DNA from: Rutpela maculata
Lineage: Eukaryota > Arthropoda > Insecta > Coleoptera > Cerambycidae
DNA: 64,000 bases
Assembly: GCA_936432065.2 (NCBI GenBank)
Contig: OW386289.2
Span: forward strand, 168,329,348-168,393,347
Direction: 5' to 3'
The notes under the pieces: generated by a model
The model's input: only the letters and a program-made list of their open reading frames with translations
The model's database searches: none
What the model was told of the DNA's origin: nothing
Position numbers and translations under genes: made by a program
Shown here: positions 1 to 12,112 of the stretch, piece after piece
Layout: the number at the start of each line of letters is the position of its first letter
Position numbering within the stretch: position 1 is the first letter of the stretch

Positions 1-500
1 GACAATCTTCATATGATAACAATGTTTTTGATATATTTGCAAAAACCACATTTTGGTTCAAAATACTCTGTATACCAGCATATGCTTGCTGGAGGTCTTT
101 CACAAGAAAAGCAGGGATATTATCAGAAGCTGTAGACATTTTTGATTCGATGCCTTTTAGAGTTACCAAAACTACTTTGTCAGACACATTTCTAATCTAT
201 ACTGGGATGGAACTTTAATTAGTCAATCTATCGTACTGCTCGGGGCTACATGCTAGCAAAGAATTCGCCAAAACCATCTACATCTACATCTCGAGTACTT
301 CTAAATTCAACTTCATCATTGATCGAGTGTTTTGATTCAATTTACTAGATAAAGACGACATGTATAATTTCAATAGCAAATTCAGTGCGAGTGCCTCTTC
401 GTATCCTTTCTTGTACTTGCGCAACTGTATATTTTTCTCTCGTAGATTAATTTCAATATCTTTGGTAAACCAGGGGGACACTTCCCACACAGCACAGGAT
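1..500 (-). pseudogene. Non-LTR retrotransposon remnant, endonuclease-RT linker and start of RT
   Basis: Read on the minus strand, 490 to 284 gives a linker of the kind lying between endonuclease and reverse transcriptase in non-LTR elements (SPWFTKDIEINLREKN, then a KYKKGYEEA stretch). Further on, about 135 to 20 gives NIPAFLVKDLQQAYAGIQS, which matches the start of the RT domain (usual form GPDxIPAFLLKDC..). Stops and frame changes separate the two parts, so it is a dead copy. It runs off the left edge, so the RT core is not in view. It may extend right to about 830, but I could not recognise endonuclease motifs there. The clade is not determinable; Jockey/CR1-like is a guess. Confidence 0.68.
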
Positions 501-504
501 GACC

Positions 505-3165
505 CAGGACTTACTAAAATGATCCCATTTATCCCATAAACGGATTGTTCATTATGGACGCCGATAGGAAGTTCAATAGTTATCCTTTAGTCCTAATAAC
601 TTATAGGTCTTTGATATCATTTTTTGTCAAAAAACGCTCTCTAGCTGTTTCTTTAACGTAAAAGTCGCAGGCGTAGAGGTCATTTTCCAATAAAATACTC
701 TATAGTTGTATTGTTTTGTAGATTTCATGGACATTATTTTAAGAAGAAAATGCATGGAGAGAATCCCACAAAGATAAAAAACCATATTCGTTATTATACA
801 AAACTGAATCAATATTGTTCTCTGCTTAGCGAATTTCTTAATATTTTTACTTTATTAGCAATGTAATAAGAAATTAAAATGGCAAGTGCTTAAGATTAAG
901 AACAATCCAAAATTTAATTTTAAAACCGCAGAGCGCAGTTAATCAGTTTCAGCAAGGACGTACTCATACTAACGGTCGATAAAGTAGTCTACTCTATTCC
1001 GGAGATTTATCTATCCCATCTCCTAACTAACCTATATTTTCAAGAATTCATTAGAGTAAAAACGGTGTGTTCTCAGGAAAGTTACAAAAGCTTAGCTTCC
1101 TATTACACAGACATTCATTTCCTTGCTTCTTTTGGATGTAACGTTAGATTGCCTCAGGACATTATCCAGACGTATTTGAACTGCACATGCAACTGCACTT
1201 AGAAATCTCGTATTTTCTAAGGCGACAACAGAGGTTGAGTGTCCTGAGTCGCAGGTAGTAGAGTTTGCTCTCATCGAAGGAATAGAAACAACAAACTCTC
1301 AGATAATTTTGTAAATACATTTATTTGGAAAATTTACAATTGCAGTAATATTAAAAATAGCCAAAAAGGTCATTTGCTTAACAAAACGAGAAAATTTGTA
1401 AGAAGTACCAATCAAAACGGTAGAGCGTACTTGGCGATTTTTTAAATTTTATTTTAATGTTACCTTAAATGAGAATTTTTTAACGAAACAGATGAAAACA
1501 CTTTTCTTTGTTTTTTATTACTAATTTATTATAATTAAACGTCACTGCAATTTCAACAACTTAGCGGGTCATTCTCAAATTGTTGATTCACAAATACTGA
1601 ATGATGGAGTAAGAGTTTTATAATAACTTATACCTACTGCAGTAATTTATACCTACTAGGAAATATGGTTAAACAATAAAGATATTATCTAAGAAAGGTA
1701 CAGTAATAAGATTTTTGTTATTGAAACTATGATTTGAATTCATCAAAAAGAGGGCTATAAAAAAGTTCAACGTAATAGAAATAAGTGGTTATTCTGAATT
1801 AATTTATATTTGTATAGTTCAATAGACTCCGATAGGTTTAATTTAAAACTCTTTTCCTGCCTGTATAATATATTGATAAGTTCTAATTGTGAAAAAACGT
1901 CGCCTGATTCTAATGCGTGGTTTGAAAGAGTTGAATCGTTTTTAAGTCTAAAGTCTGACCACTTTAACTTAGAAACTCCAGATTATTGCAAGTCATAAGT
2001 TGCATCTTTAGCATTATACAAAAAGTGTGAGAGTTTTGACTGTTATCTAAAAGCAACTTTTAGATTATGTTGAGATAAAATGTTCGCTAAAAATCTAAGT
2101 GCACCTGACTAAATTATATACCTAAGGAATTATTTTCTTCGAATGAAAATATGTTTCTTTGAATATTTTTATGAAATTATTTAACAGTCTCCCTATTGGA
2201 TATGTTGTTATCAGTCCGGTAACATTTTAGCAATCATTTGGTTTCGATGTATAACACATAATTGAGTCGTTGGTGCATATGAGAGTAATTAGTGGTAACG
2301 TACAAGCAGAACCACATCCGCAATTTTGATTACGTTGCGTGCAAATTGTGCTCCCATTGGTGTATGCGTCACTGCACCTCACCTCTGAAAGGGTTGATCA
2401 GAACTGGTAGGGGAAACTGGAGTATCTTATACTTGCTAATAATAACAGTAAGCTTTACTGTTCATACAATGACAAAAATATGATAATATAAGACCAGCTA
2501 ATTTCATAAATAAAAAAAGAGTAGTGAAAATCTAATATTATTTATCACATTTAACAAGCTATGATAATATTTATTCAATATAAATATCAGAAATACAAAT
2601 AATAACAATTAGTATGGTACCTAGAGGAGGTAAAAAAGGCTCTACTCCTTAGTCGAAAATTTTAATATTTGAAAAAGTATTGCTCATTTATTTTTGAAAC
2701 GTAGTGTTTGTGGGGTCACGCAGTCAATATCAACAAATTCAAAATGGCGGTTCCATACTTTTCAAACGCAAATGCTTTAAAATGGGCGTAGAGTATTTAG
2801 AAAATGCTATATAGATATTCACGAAAAACAGTATTTGACAATTTCTTTTAATTTCTGGTAAATTAAATTAATAAAATGGTGACATATTTATTACAAAAAT
2901 GTGAACACGCACATAGTTTCATCACTTCTTTGTTTTTTTGCTATAAAAACAATTTGAAGAGATATTTAACATAATACTAAATACTTCGCCTCATAAACGT
3001 TCGGACGTTCTTGCTGTAGATATAAGAGAAATCAAGTTCAGATTTACTAGGTACTTAATATTATTATAACGGATCATTACAAACATTTACTATACAGCAT
3101 GAAAATAAACCACAGTTACATAGATGTAAAAGTACATAAATAAAATATTATTTAAAATTATTATT
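505..3165. other. Unassigned AT-rich DNA
   Basis: No recognisable gene or repeat. A minus-strand frame at 1274-1092 has a less biased composition than its surroundings but matches nothing I know. Short AT tracts occur throughout. Confidence 0.4.
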
Positions 3166-3169
3166 AATT

Positions 3170-3990
3170 ATTTTTTAATGTCATTGATTTATTGAATAGA
3201 AGCAGTGCCTGTTAAATAGCCTCTTAGATTGCGTTTAAATCTCACATCGGTTAAGAAATTTTTTTTATATCAACAGACAGCTGGTTACATAAATTGTTCC
3301 CAGCATATTTTAGTGACTTCTTCACAGTGTGTAGTAAAAGTTTTCTAGGTAAATGTTCTCATTGTTCGTGTTTGATGCAGATGCATTCCTTTGTTTTTCT
3401 TAAAATCATTAATGTATTAGAATATGTGGCACAGTAACTTTTAGATATATATGCAAGTAACATTTAATATGTAGCTATTTTTAATGATTTCTCTATAAGC
3501 GTCTCTAAAATCAACGTTAAAAATTAGACACAAGATTAATTATGTTTTGTTTTAAATTAAATTAGAACTACTTTAGTTACGTGTTTATTAAGTTGATTCA
3601 TTGAAACTATTTATAACAAATACAGTTTTTTCCATAACTCCATCATAAGACTTTGCTGTAACAAAAATAGTCGTGTCATCTACTTGCATAAATATCCTGT
3701 CATTATTTATGTAAGATGCCAGATCATGTATGTACAAAAGGAACAATAATGGTCCTACATATGTCCTTGTTTTCTACTCTAACTATCTGAACATTCTTAA
3801 CCGATTTTTACTTTACTTACCGAACGATTTGTTATGTAAGATCTTATCCATTGACTCATGGGGCCCCGAACATCAAAATATTCCAAGGACGTAGTTTTTG
3901 TTATCAAAATTTTCTTAGATATATTGCATTAGACATTAGATCAATGGAGGCAGTATTTATTGAATAATTTTGTTTAGTTACTGTTCTAAA
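3170..3990 (-). pseudogene. Non-LTR retrotransposon reverse transcriptase, C-terminal half (decayed)
   Basis: Minus-strand translation in several frames gives ordered RT landmarks. At about 3860-3815 is WIRSYITNRS (finger/palm), at 3757-3721 GPLLFLLYIHDL (the usual GPLLFLIYINDL block), and at about 3690-3660 MQVDDTTIFV, the catalytic YADD box with the Ala changed to Val; its VDD codons are 3683-3675. At about 3330-3180 is a thumb/C-terminal region with SLKYAGNNLCNQLSVDIKK and RFKRNLRGYL. Both Asp codons of the catalytic box survive, but frameshifts and stops elsewhere make the copy non-functional. The family is an insect non-LTR element of the Jockey/CR1 group; this assignment is inference. 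Confidence 0.75.
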
Positions 3991-3994
3991 TAAC

Positions 3995-5844
3995 ATATCA
4001 CAGAAAAGGTTAAATTAGTATGAGCATTAAGTAACTTGTGAAAATTAAAATTCGAAATAATCCGGTATGGCATATCAGTTTTCTCTAAAAATTCTTTTGC
4101 AACTCATGCTAAAATTTGGTCATATTTTTTTGTTATTTTGTTTGTTTACCAGTTCTTTCAAAAATTTAAAACAAATGTACCAAGTTTTATGAAGTTCCAT
4201 CATAACTTTAAAATGGATTAAAAATATAATCGTTAGATTATTGTTAGAAATGAACCATCAGAGGCAGTGCCAACTTGACTTCATAAAAGAAAGATGCTGT
4301 GATTTTAATGCAGTTTTTTATTATGTTTTATTAAAGCAGTATTACTACACTACGGCAGGTTCTTAGATATGGATTGTCATGTTGAATCAACCACCAATAT
4401 ACGCGACAGTGTTAACATAATTACAAAAATATCAAGGGGGTTTTTATTTTTGGAGTTGTTAAGTTTAATTAGAGATGGTAACTTATAATACCGTCTGATG
4501 CGTCTATACCATAAGTTTGTTTTAAAAAGAGATAATAAAATTTAGATTTCTCAAGATTAGATCTTGGTTAGATTTTACGCGGGAGCAGCACTTCATAATT
4601 TTTTGCAATCTAAGAATTCTATTAAAATCTTCGAAGGACCGCTAGGAGAGAACAGATGGGTGAAATAGAGAAAATAATCGTCCTTTTCTTTCCAAACTCC
4701 ACAGTATCGTGAAAATGATCGTTTTGAAACCCGAAAACAGCAAATGTGTCTGCTTGTGGATGATACGTTTTTCTCTAATAAGACTAGACATGGAAACCTG
4801 AGATTTTAGACATCAGATCTGTGAGATTCAAGGAGAAATGATAAAGATATTGGTAAAATCTGTATTCCAAAGAGGCTCCTAAGGAATCTAAAACAATTTT
4901 TCTTTGAGTATAAATTATTTCAAACTAAAATTATGGGAATTGTATCGAAAAGGTCTCTTGCAAATGTTTGGTACATTAAACCTTGCTGAGAAAAATTGCG
5001 TTCAGGATAATTTTGCGTTCTACCAAACCAATTTTTGAATATTAGCAATATATTGAGGATGTGAGTGGATGAGACAGTACTGGAGGTGATATATGCGGAA
5101 CTAATTTTTTATATCATACCTAACATTGAATACGAAAAAATAGCACTTTTAAAGTTTTAAAAACGCAGTTAATTATTCCTCTGCAGTATTGAATTATAGC
5201 AGCGTTGTCCCGCTATAACTCCTATCTCCCCCAAATCGTTCGCTGGCTGTTCATTCATAAAAGAGCAACTGCTCTTGCTGCGTGGCTGCGGATTGCAGAA
5301 ATTACAAGGATTTTTCAGTACACCCTCTTGGCTCCACAACAGGTTGTTTGGTATGTTGAATTAACGCAACCCTTTAATTAAATTTATCCTTTAACATTTT
5401 TCTAGTTCAAAAAGAGAAAGTGAAGGAAAAAAGACTTATCGATGTATGGACTTCTCAACGCATGTTCTGCAAGAGCTCTTACTCTAATAGCTTAAATAAT
5501 AGATAGACTGAATTTGCAGTTTTCAAAGGTATTAATTAAGTATGTATTTTACTCAATATTCGGTTGGAATGAAATAAAGTGCCGTACAAATTTAATACGG
5601 AATATTACTTATTAAATGATAATGGGCAGTTTGCTTTGAATATCCTTTCTTACTTCTAGAGCTGTGGCAAGACAGACAAATGTATTTTATCTTCCGTGTA
5701 TAAAAAATATTCTCCTCTGCACAAATGTGTAACAATTATAATAATTTAAATTCCTCAATTGATCGTATCCAGGATATCAAGTGAATTAAAAAGTTGAATT
5801 TATAATTGATGTATTACCTTTGCTTCTTTTTTGTCGGTTATTTT
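3995..5844. other. Unassigned DNA
   Basis: Mostly AT-rich and featureless. About 5190-5360 is less AT-biased and of higher complexity than its surroundings, with no coding frame I recognise; it could be a non-coding conserved block. Confidence 0.35.
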
Positions 5845-7383
5845 ACTTCCACATCCACATAGTAGGGTGGAAATATAGTAACGATAAAAACAAATTGATT
5901 TTTTTCTTTTCTCAAATAGGCTGAAAATGTCGTGATACGTCGAGATTTTAAGTTAGAGTTAAGAGAGTTAAGTTAGAGAGAGATCTGGAACTTGATTATA
6001 TTTTGATCTTATTCCACTGAAGGTTGAGGGTTAAATGGGAGTAAATAAGTAAAGCAAGCAAGTAAGTGTCCCTAATATTGAGATTTAGTGTATATACGTG
6101 AAGCCAAGGTCTTAAAAAAATGTTACCACCCTCACCCCACTATTAAAGGAAGGTTAAAAAATAAAAGTTTGATTTAGCACTGTAGTTTAACAAATATGTT
6201 TTAATAGTTGAATTACAGTGTTGACATGAATTTTCACCGAATCTTTCAACAGTTTGATTTAGTGTGTGTACAAGAGCCAAAGGCCTCCATTTTTTTTCTT
6301 TTGTCACCTCTATCACCTTTGTCTCATTATTAAAAAAATAAAATTGTGTTTTAGTGTGTGTACAAGAACTAAAAGCTTACAAATTTTTGTTGGTATCTGC
6401 TACCCCCTCTACTACTCCCACCCCATTATTGCATAGGTCAAAATGTAACATTGTGATTTAGTGTGGGTACAAAAACTAAAGGCCTCAATTTTTTTTGGCA
6501 TCAGCCACCCTTCTATCACCTACATCCCATTGTTAAAGGAGGTAAAAATAAAATTGTATAGTGTATGATCAAGAATCCAAGGCCTCAATTTTTTTTGGCA
6601 TCTACCGCTCCCTACTCCATTATTAAAGGAGGTCAAAGAATAAAATATAGATTTAGTATCTGTGTGTGTACGAAACCTAAAGGTCCCATTTTTAATTTCT
6701 ATTTTTTGTCAGCCACCTCCTCTGCAACCCCCACCCCATTATTAAAAGGGGTAAAAAAATAAAATTGTGATTTAATGCGTGTACAAGAGCCAAAGGCCTC
6801 AAAAAATGTTTGTATCAGCCTAGCCCTCTAAAATTATTTGCACTCCACTATGAAGAAATAATTGTTCTTAGACTTTTATTGATGTAACAATTGAAAACGT
6901 CTATCTCAACAACTTTTATGGGTTTTCTATCCAAGTCACACACAACGAAAAAATTTGGTATGTGGAAATAATTGTTTATGGAACTTTAATAATATAATAT
7001 TTGAAATCCTCTACCCCAAAAACCCATATAACGATATGGACTCTTACCTGCTTGATTTACCTATTTTCCCCAAATTTACCCCAATTTACCCCCAACCCTT
7101 CGACGGAACAAGATGAAAATATAATCTAGTTCTAGATCCCGTTAAAGTACATATGTGTACCAAATTTCAAGTCAATATCTCAAACGGTTCCAGAGTAAAC
7201 GTGCGCACAAAAAAGTTACAGACAGACCGACAGACAGACAGGCCGACAGACAGAAATTTTTTTTTCGCTCAAACTTAAAATCTCGACGTTTCGTGACATT
7301 CTAAGCCTATTTGAACAATAACAATTTTTAAAAAATTTTCTGTCGTTACTATACTTCTACTGGATGTGGAAGTAATACAATAT
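5845..7383. mobile_element. Family A element, head-to-head composite with expanded central repeats
   Basis: Both outer ends are the same family A terminus: ACTTCCACATCC at 5845 and GGATGTGGAAGT at 7372-7383. Elsewhere a full copy has two different ends. The left part (5845 to about 6850) reads in plus orientation and the right part (about 6925-7383) in minus orientation, so this is an inverted composite of two partial copies. The right part contains the GTCYG microsatellite (as GACAGAC, about 7204-7252), the conserved core with TTTACTCTGGAACCG on the minus strand, and the AATAGGCTTAGAAT block. The left part lacks the microsatellite and core and holds an array of central repeats. No protein is encoded. 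Confidence 0.7.
6100..6850 (+). repeat. Tandem array of family A central module, about seven units
   Basis: Units of roughly 100-110 bp each contain, in order, a TTTAGTGTGTGTACAAGA-like start, AAAGGCCTC, a T-tract, a CAGCCACC pyrimidine-rich block, CCCATTATTAAAGG and AAATAAAATTGTGA. Other family A copies have only one or two such units, so this copy shows expansion of an internal module. The units have diverged from one another, so the array is not recent. Confidence 0.7.
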
Positions 7384-8137
7384 ATCTGCTGAATACCCAA
7401 AATAATATTTTTTAACAATAATGTAAGGAGAAATACAAGATATTTATTTTTAAAATCATCTCTATGGTCGGAATATACCTACGTGAAATATATTTCTCTT
7501 ATTCTATTTATAAATTATATCCGTTCCTTTATAGAAAATTACTGTCCACCAAAACGAATTTAATAAACATTCATGAACTCCATAAAAGTTAATTAAAGTA
7601 TGTACCGAACAATTACGGGCAGCCTCTCGTCTCATTAAAGTAACAGCGGTGCTCTGGCGAATTTCGCAAAATGAAAGGTGCACTTGTGTTTCAATGACTC
7701 GATGGCACATTGCAATTTGCTGTTAAGATTTGTATTGATGTGTTTTACCGGAACGAAGGCAATTTAATCTCAGTGCAAACATCCAGACGAGACTTAATGA
7801 AAGGAGGAGTATATTCGTCAAATTTCAGTCTGTGTGCTATCAGCGACGTTATGTCGTTGCCAAATGAAACATGAATTGTATACTTGTATAGGTTCGGTTG
7901 AAGTTGATGTCTGGTTGATGATTTGATGCGGGCTTATTAACTATCGATATTTTTTTATTACAAGGGATATTTTGGAAGTTAAAATTGTTGTGAAACCAAA
8001 AATGCACAACCTGCTTGTTGTTTTATCTTATAAGTGCTATGCGTATAACATTAGTTCATTGCTCAAATTACTATTGTTTTTTCAATTTGTGGTTTTTATT
8101 GCTATAAATGATTTACCAACAGTGAAGTAGTAACAAA
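7384..8137. other. Unassigned DNA with a higher-complexity block
   Basis: Nothing recognisable as a gene. About 7590-7880 is less AT-rich and lacks repeats seen elsewhere; it could be conserved non-coding DNA or an unrecognised exon remnant. Confidence 0.3.
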
Positions 8138-9138
8138 TAGTACAGAAAAACTTTACTTTAACTCGAAAAAAAATTGGGCACACCTTAAACTTTAGTTATA
8201 GGTTCAAAGTTCACGAAACAAGAAAGTTTGGTGTTTTTAAATTTAATTTTATAGCAATAATATAATTAACCGAAATACTAGGGGTTTTAACTTCGGTATA
8301 ATGTCATATGAATTAGAACTCGTTCATTTTTGACAGCATAATAGTAAATGCATAAAAAAAGAAGTGTCTATATTATGCGAGGGCTTGCTAATTTATAGGG
8401 TGTGGCACCTAAAAAAAAAACAAAATCAATGGAGCTGAGAGAATTAAATTTTAAGAAGAAAAGCTTCTATGCAATTTTTCATATACATTGATAGATTTAA
8501 GTTATAAGTACTAGAAAATTTGAGATTTTAGCTTTAGATATTTCAAATCCGTTTTCATCATATAACTGGAAAGGTATTACATTGAGCAAAAACATGCTAG
8601 AGACAAATAAGAAAGCTACTAAATTAAGGATGAATTTCGCAATTTTCTAATTTTTGTAGAGTTGATGGTTTAGGAGATCTGGAAGTCTAACGGTGGCGTT
8701 CGAACGTTTATAAACTGAGAATAAAGTTATTTTGTTTATATATTTGTGTAGGGTGATTGTTGATATTATTATACTCTTCGCAAAAACGAAGAGTATATTG
8801 TATTTGATCGGCACATTTCTAAAATCGTAAATATCGCTCGTAGAGAAAAAAATTTCCTATCATTGTGTTGGTGAACGAATTCTGAACAACTTTCAAAATG
8901 TCCGTTTGTCCGTCCGTCCGTCCGTCATGTTTCTTGTAAGCACGATAACTTAAGAAAGAAAAGTTCGATTGTATTGAAATTTGGAAAGTAAGTTAGTGTT
9001 AGCTAGAGGAAGAACTCTTTTGGAGAAAATCGATCAGTAAATAAAAAAAGTTATTAATTATTTAATTTAAAATAAATATATTCTCTTAATTTTTGTCGCT
9101 CTTGTACTTAAATAGAAATCTTGCGAAATGTTATCTCC

Positions 9139-9141
<3 letters not shown>

Positions 9142-9209
<68 letters not shown>
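9142..9209. repeat. TA dinucleotide microsatellite
   Basis: About 34 uninterrupted AT/TA repeats within the family B copy; the second family B copy at 33.8 kb lacks this expansion. Confidence 0.95.
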
Positions 9210-9212
<3 letters not shown>

Positions 9213-9316
9213 TGTTTATGCATTTTACTAATATATATTTCATAAAAATATATCTGAGTTGAAATATGTATGATTGTCGAAAGATTATCACAGAAAATCA
9301 ATTTTCTTAGTAATCT

Positions 9317-9430
9317 GTGGTGGTGCAGTGACTAAGCTTTTATGTATATATAAATATTAATAAATTTTATTTGCTTGCTTTGCTTGCTTGCCTTGCAATC
9401 CAAAGATTGTGTGTTCGAATCCCACACAGG
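9317..9430 (+). repeat. tRNA-like module inside family B
   Basis: TGGTGGTGCAGTGAC resembles a Pol III A box, and GTGTTCGAATCCC (about 9411-9423) matches the B box consensus GTTCGANNC. Roughly 55 bases of GCTTGCTTT-type repeat separate them, too long for a tRNA, so this is a tRNA-derived module rather than a tRNA gene. The other family B copy has a degenerate version at about 34296-34345 (GGTGGTGTAGCGGCAAGAG). Confidence 0.5.
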
Positions 9431-10944
9431 TTGGAAGTTTTTTTTTCCATATAATTTTTTTTCACAACAAAGATGGTATCACAAAATTTAGGATGTCCAA
9501 AAACCAACATTATTTACAAGAAAACTGCGAAGAGTATCCTATAGAATGTGTAACAATTATATAAAAGCTCAGTAAATTGACGAAGAGTACGTTTTTAGCT
9601 TGTTTAATTTTATAGATGGTATCCCACCGTTTTTAGGATGAAGTATTTAGTTTAAAATGTTGGATATCTTAAAAACCGTGACACTTCCATCAAAAGTTCT
9701 AAGAAACAAAATTAAAGGTAATAAATCAATCTAGATCTAGACTTAACAGGTGACACGGAAGGCGGTTAAAGCACATTTTAAACACATTTTTAAAAACATA
9801 AGACGAAGCATAGTTTAAATGTTAAATATCTCAGAAACTATGGCACTTAGCCCAAAAACGCTAATAACTAAAATGAAAAACTGTTAATTAAGCTTTCAAA
9901 CAATTTTTTTCCTATTTCGATAGCATAAAAAACAAAGAAGTTATGACAGAAACAGTGTACTTTTTCACATCTTTTTTAAATAAAAACGTCGCAATTTTTT
10001 TAATGTAAATAGTCAGTAATTAAAAAATATATTTCCATATACTGTTTGTTTTTCGTTAATTATAGTGTGACCTAGACGCTCAAATTTTTTCATCGGCCAG
10101 CAGCGCTTGTTTAAAAAAATTGCATATTAAACTGTAAAGGGATTTTAGAAAAAACTCACGTTCTTTTTTCTCTGTAAATATCTCAATAAATACTACTTTA
10201 AGAGAAAATATAGTGAACATCAAAAATGAAGCTTATAAACTGAGATAAGGTTATTTTGTTTTTATATTTGTGTAGGGTTGATTGTTTCGGAGATATTTAA
10301 TTTTATAGATGGCATCCGACCGTTTTTAGGATGAAGTATTTAGTTTAAAATGTTGGATATCTTAAAAACTGTGACACTTCATCAAAAGTTCTAAGAAACA
10401 AAATTAAAGGTAATTAATCAATCTTTAAAACGATTTTTTGTATGTTTCTACATCACAAAGAAATAAAGAAGTTATGGCCGACTCAATGTGCGTTTTCACA
10501 TTTTTGTCAATAAAATGTCGGCATTTTTTGTTGTAATTGCTCAGTAATTAATTTTTCTTTCAAAAATGCTGTTTTTCGTTAATATATAGCATCACCCAGA
10601 TGCTCAGTTTATTTTGTCCCTGTGAAACACTTGTTTTAGAAAAAAACTCCATCCGCCATCCCCCCCATCGAAAAAAGAAAGTATTTCGGTTAATTATTGC
10701 TATAAAATTAATTTAAAAACACCAAATTAAAGATAATTTTGCCAGAAACAACTTTTATTTCAACCATTTTTTTGTAAATAAATACCCCTTTTTACCCCCT
10801 ATAAGTTCCCGCGGATCCGTAAAACTCCTAAACTTTTTTGTTTTCTGAACTTTGGCCTATTTTAAACTTATAACCAAAGTTTAAAGTCTGCACAAATTTT
10901 TTTCGAGTTACGGTCACTTTTTTCAATCTTTCCCTGTACTAAAT

Positions 10945-11937
10945 ATTGAAGATTGAAGTTAATAGAAAATTACATAATAATAATAAAAAAACTTGATGGA
11001 ATTCATTCAACAAATTGATATTAATATACTGTGTAAAAAAAAATATTATGTTCATAAATGATCTGGCTATTATATTAATATACAAAAGAAAACCAAACAT
11101 CGACGAATGATTTATTCGTACATTAAGTCATTATACTATTACAATACAGCATTACAGTACTGTTACCTATAAGTTGACATTTCCACTGTTCTCTGCGTCG
11201 TCTTATCCGCGAGGACGTTCTGTACATTTACTTCCGATTTTCTCAAAAACTGCTAATTCTAGAAAGAAATTTTCAAATAGAAAAGTTACATCCATCCTTA
11301 TCTTTATTTATTCCCGATATACTTGGTATCTACATCGAAAGATAATCATCACGCTTAGTATACTTCCCATTGCAAATTCCCACATTTTATCGACATAGTC
11401 TTGGAAAAAATGCACGTGTTCCCAAACCTATTAAGATTTGACCTACATATTTTCTTAACAAATGTAATGACAACAAGGTAAAAATTTAAAACCAATTCAA
11501 TGTCCCATTTTTGAGTAGAGCGAGCTAAACGAAAAAATAATTGTATTATTTTGTTTTTAATTTGTCCCATAGACAATGTGAAATGGGACAAATCGTGGGC
11601 TGTGTTATTGGATATGAGAATACCAAGACACCTGGTGCTCATTATTCGAAGACTGTATGAAAAAACTCTGTTTTAGTGGCAACACGAACTCCGACAAATA
11701 AAAAGTTGGCAAAAGCGTCACCGCTCCTCTACAAAATTCTTAGTGAATACATGACTCAGAGACTCATCTGTCGCGCAGGAGCCGTCAGAAGACCGAGGAG
11801 TGCGCGAAAATTTTACTGGAGTTGGGTCTCAGCTGTCAATCATGGAAATACAATGCCTCCAAAGGAAAGTTTACATTTTTTTATAAAAGTTTTACCACTG
11901 TCACGTGAAAGTATGTGAAAATCAATTATTAGGAAAA
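10945..11937. other. Unassigned DNA
   Basis: AT-rich with scattered short frames. A plus-strand frame at 11676-11918 (80 codons, begins MATRTPTNKK) has a mixed composition but no motif I recognise. Confidence 0.3.
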
Positions 11938-12112
11938 ATTATGAAATAAAATTTCATCCAGCTGCATTAATACCTAATATTGATATTGAAGTTGGTACAA
12001 AAATGAAAATATAACGTAACCAAAAGGATTTTTAACCGACTTCAATATTGATATTTGGGAATGAAGTTCAATTTTAAAGAGGTGTATGAGTGAAAATTTT
12101 GTTTCATAAATT
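11938..12112. mobile_element. MITE, family E, copy 1
   Basis: A fold-back element of about 175 bp. The left arm begins ATTATGAAATAAAATTTCA and contains AATATTGATATTGAAGT; the right arm contains ACTTCAATATTGATATT and ends with TGAAAATTTTGTTTCATAAAT. It is flanked by an A-tract and a T-tract. A second copy with the same terminus lies at 63637-63809. No coding capacity. Confidence 0.72.

Larger units (their letters stand above)
8771..9589 (+). mobile_element. Family B element, full-length, DINE-1/mini-me-like
   Basis: It starts with a hairpin, ATACTCTTCG-CAAAAA-CGAAGAGTAT (8771-8796), and ends with CGAAGAGTA (9581-9589), the same motif as the second hairpin arm. Internally it has a GTCY microsatellite (8901-8926), the core TAAGCACGATAACT..GAAATTTGG, a long TA microsatellite (9142-9209), and a tRNA-like segment (9317-9430). 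A short terminal hairpin with GTCY and TA microsatellites around a conserved core is the described layout of mini-me/DINE-1 non-autonomous Helentron-related elements. It encodes no protein. It sits inside the tandem units of element C. Confidence 0.72.
8660..10660 (+). repeat. Tandem duplication of about 0.7 kb inside element C, first unit split by family B
   Basis: The block ATAAACTGAGA..GTTATTTTGTTT..TTTGTGTAGGG lies at about 8708-8763 and again at 10229-10285. The block TTTAATTTTATAGATGG..CCGTTTTTAGGATG follows at about 9612-9660 and 10288-10340. Removing the family B insertion (8771-9589) makes both spacings similar, about 0.7 kb. A GTTGGATATCTTAAAAAC-type sub-unit recurs at about 9655, 9820 (diverged) and 10345. 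The duplication therefore predates the family B insertion. Confidence 0.65.
8138..10941. mobile_element. Inverted-arm element (C) containing a family B insertion
   Basis: Left arm 8140 to about 8290 and right arm about 10680-10939 are inverted copies: GTACAG ends, then AACTCGAAAAAAA, TTATAGGTT/TTATAAGTT, and GGTGTTTTTAAATTTAATTTTATAGCAATAA in recognisable form on both sides. The arms are flanked by TA on each side (8138-8139, 10940-10941), which could be a TA target duplication. The interior is made of degenerate tandem units and encodes nothing. The superfamily is uncertain; TA duplication would suit Tc1/mariner-type MITEs but a two-base match is weak evidence. Confidence 0.55.

Noticed and set aside
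1092..1274. Possible retroelement protease-like frame on the minus strand
   Set aside because: No DTG/DSG catalytic triad context or neighbouring polymerase could be identified.
9067..9291. 74-codon minus-strand frame with a long IYIYIY run
   Set aside because: It is a translation of the TA microsatellite in family B.
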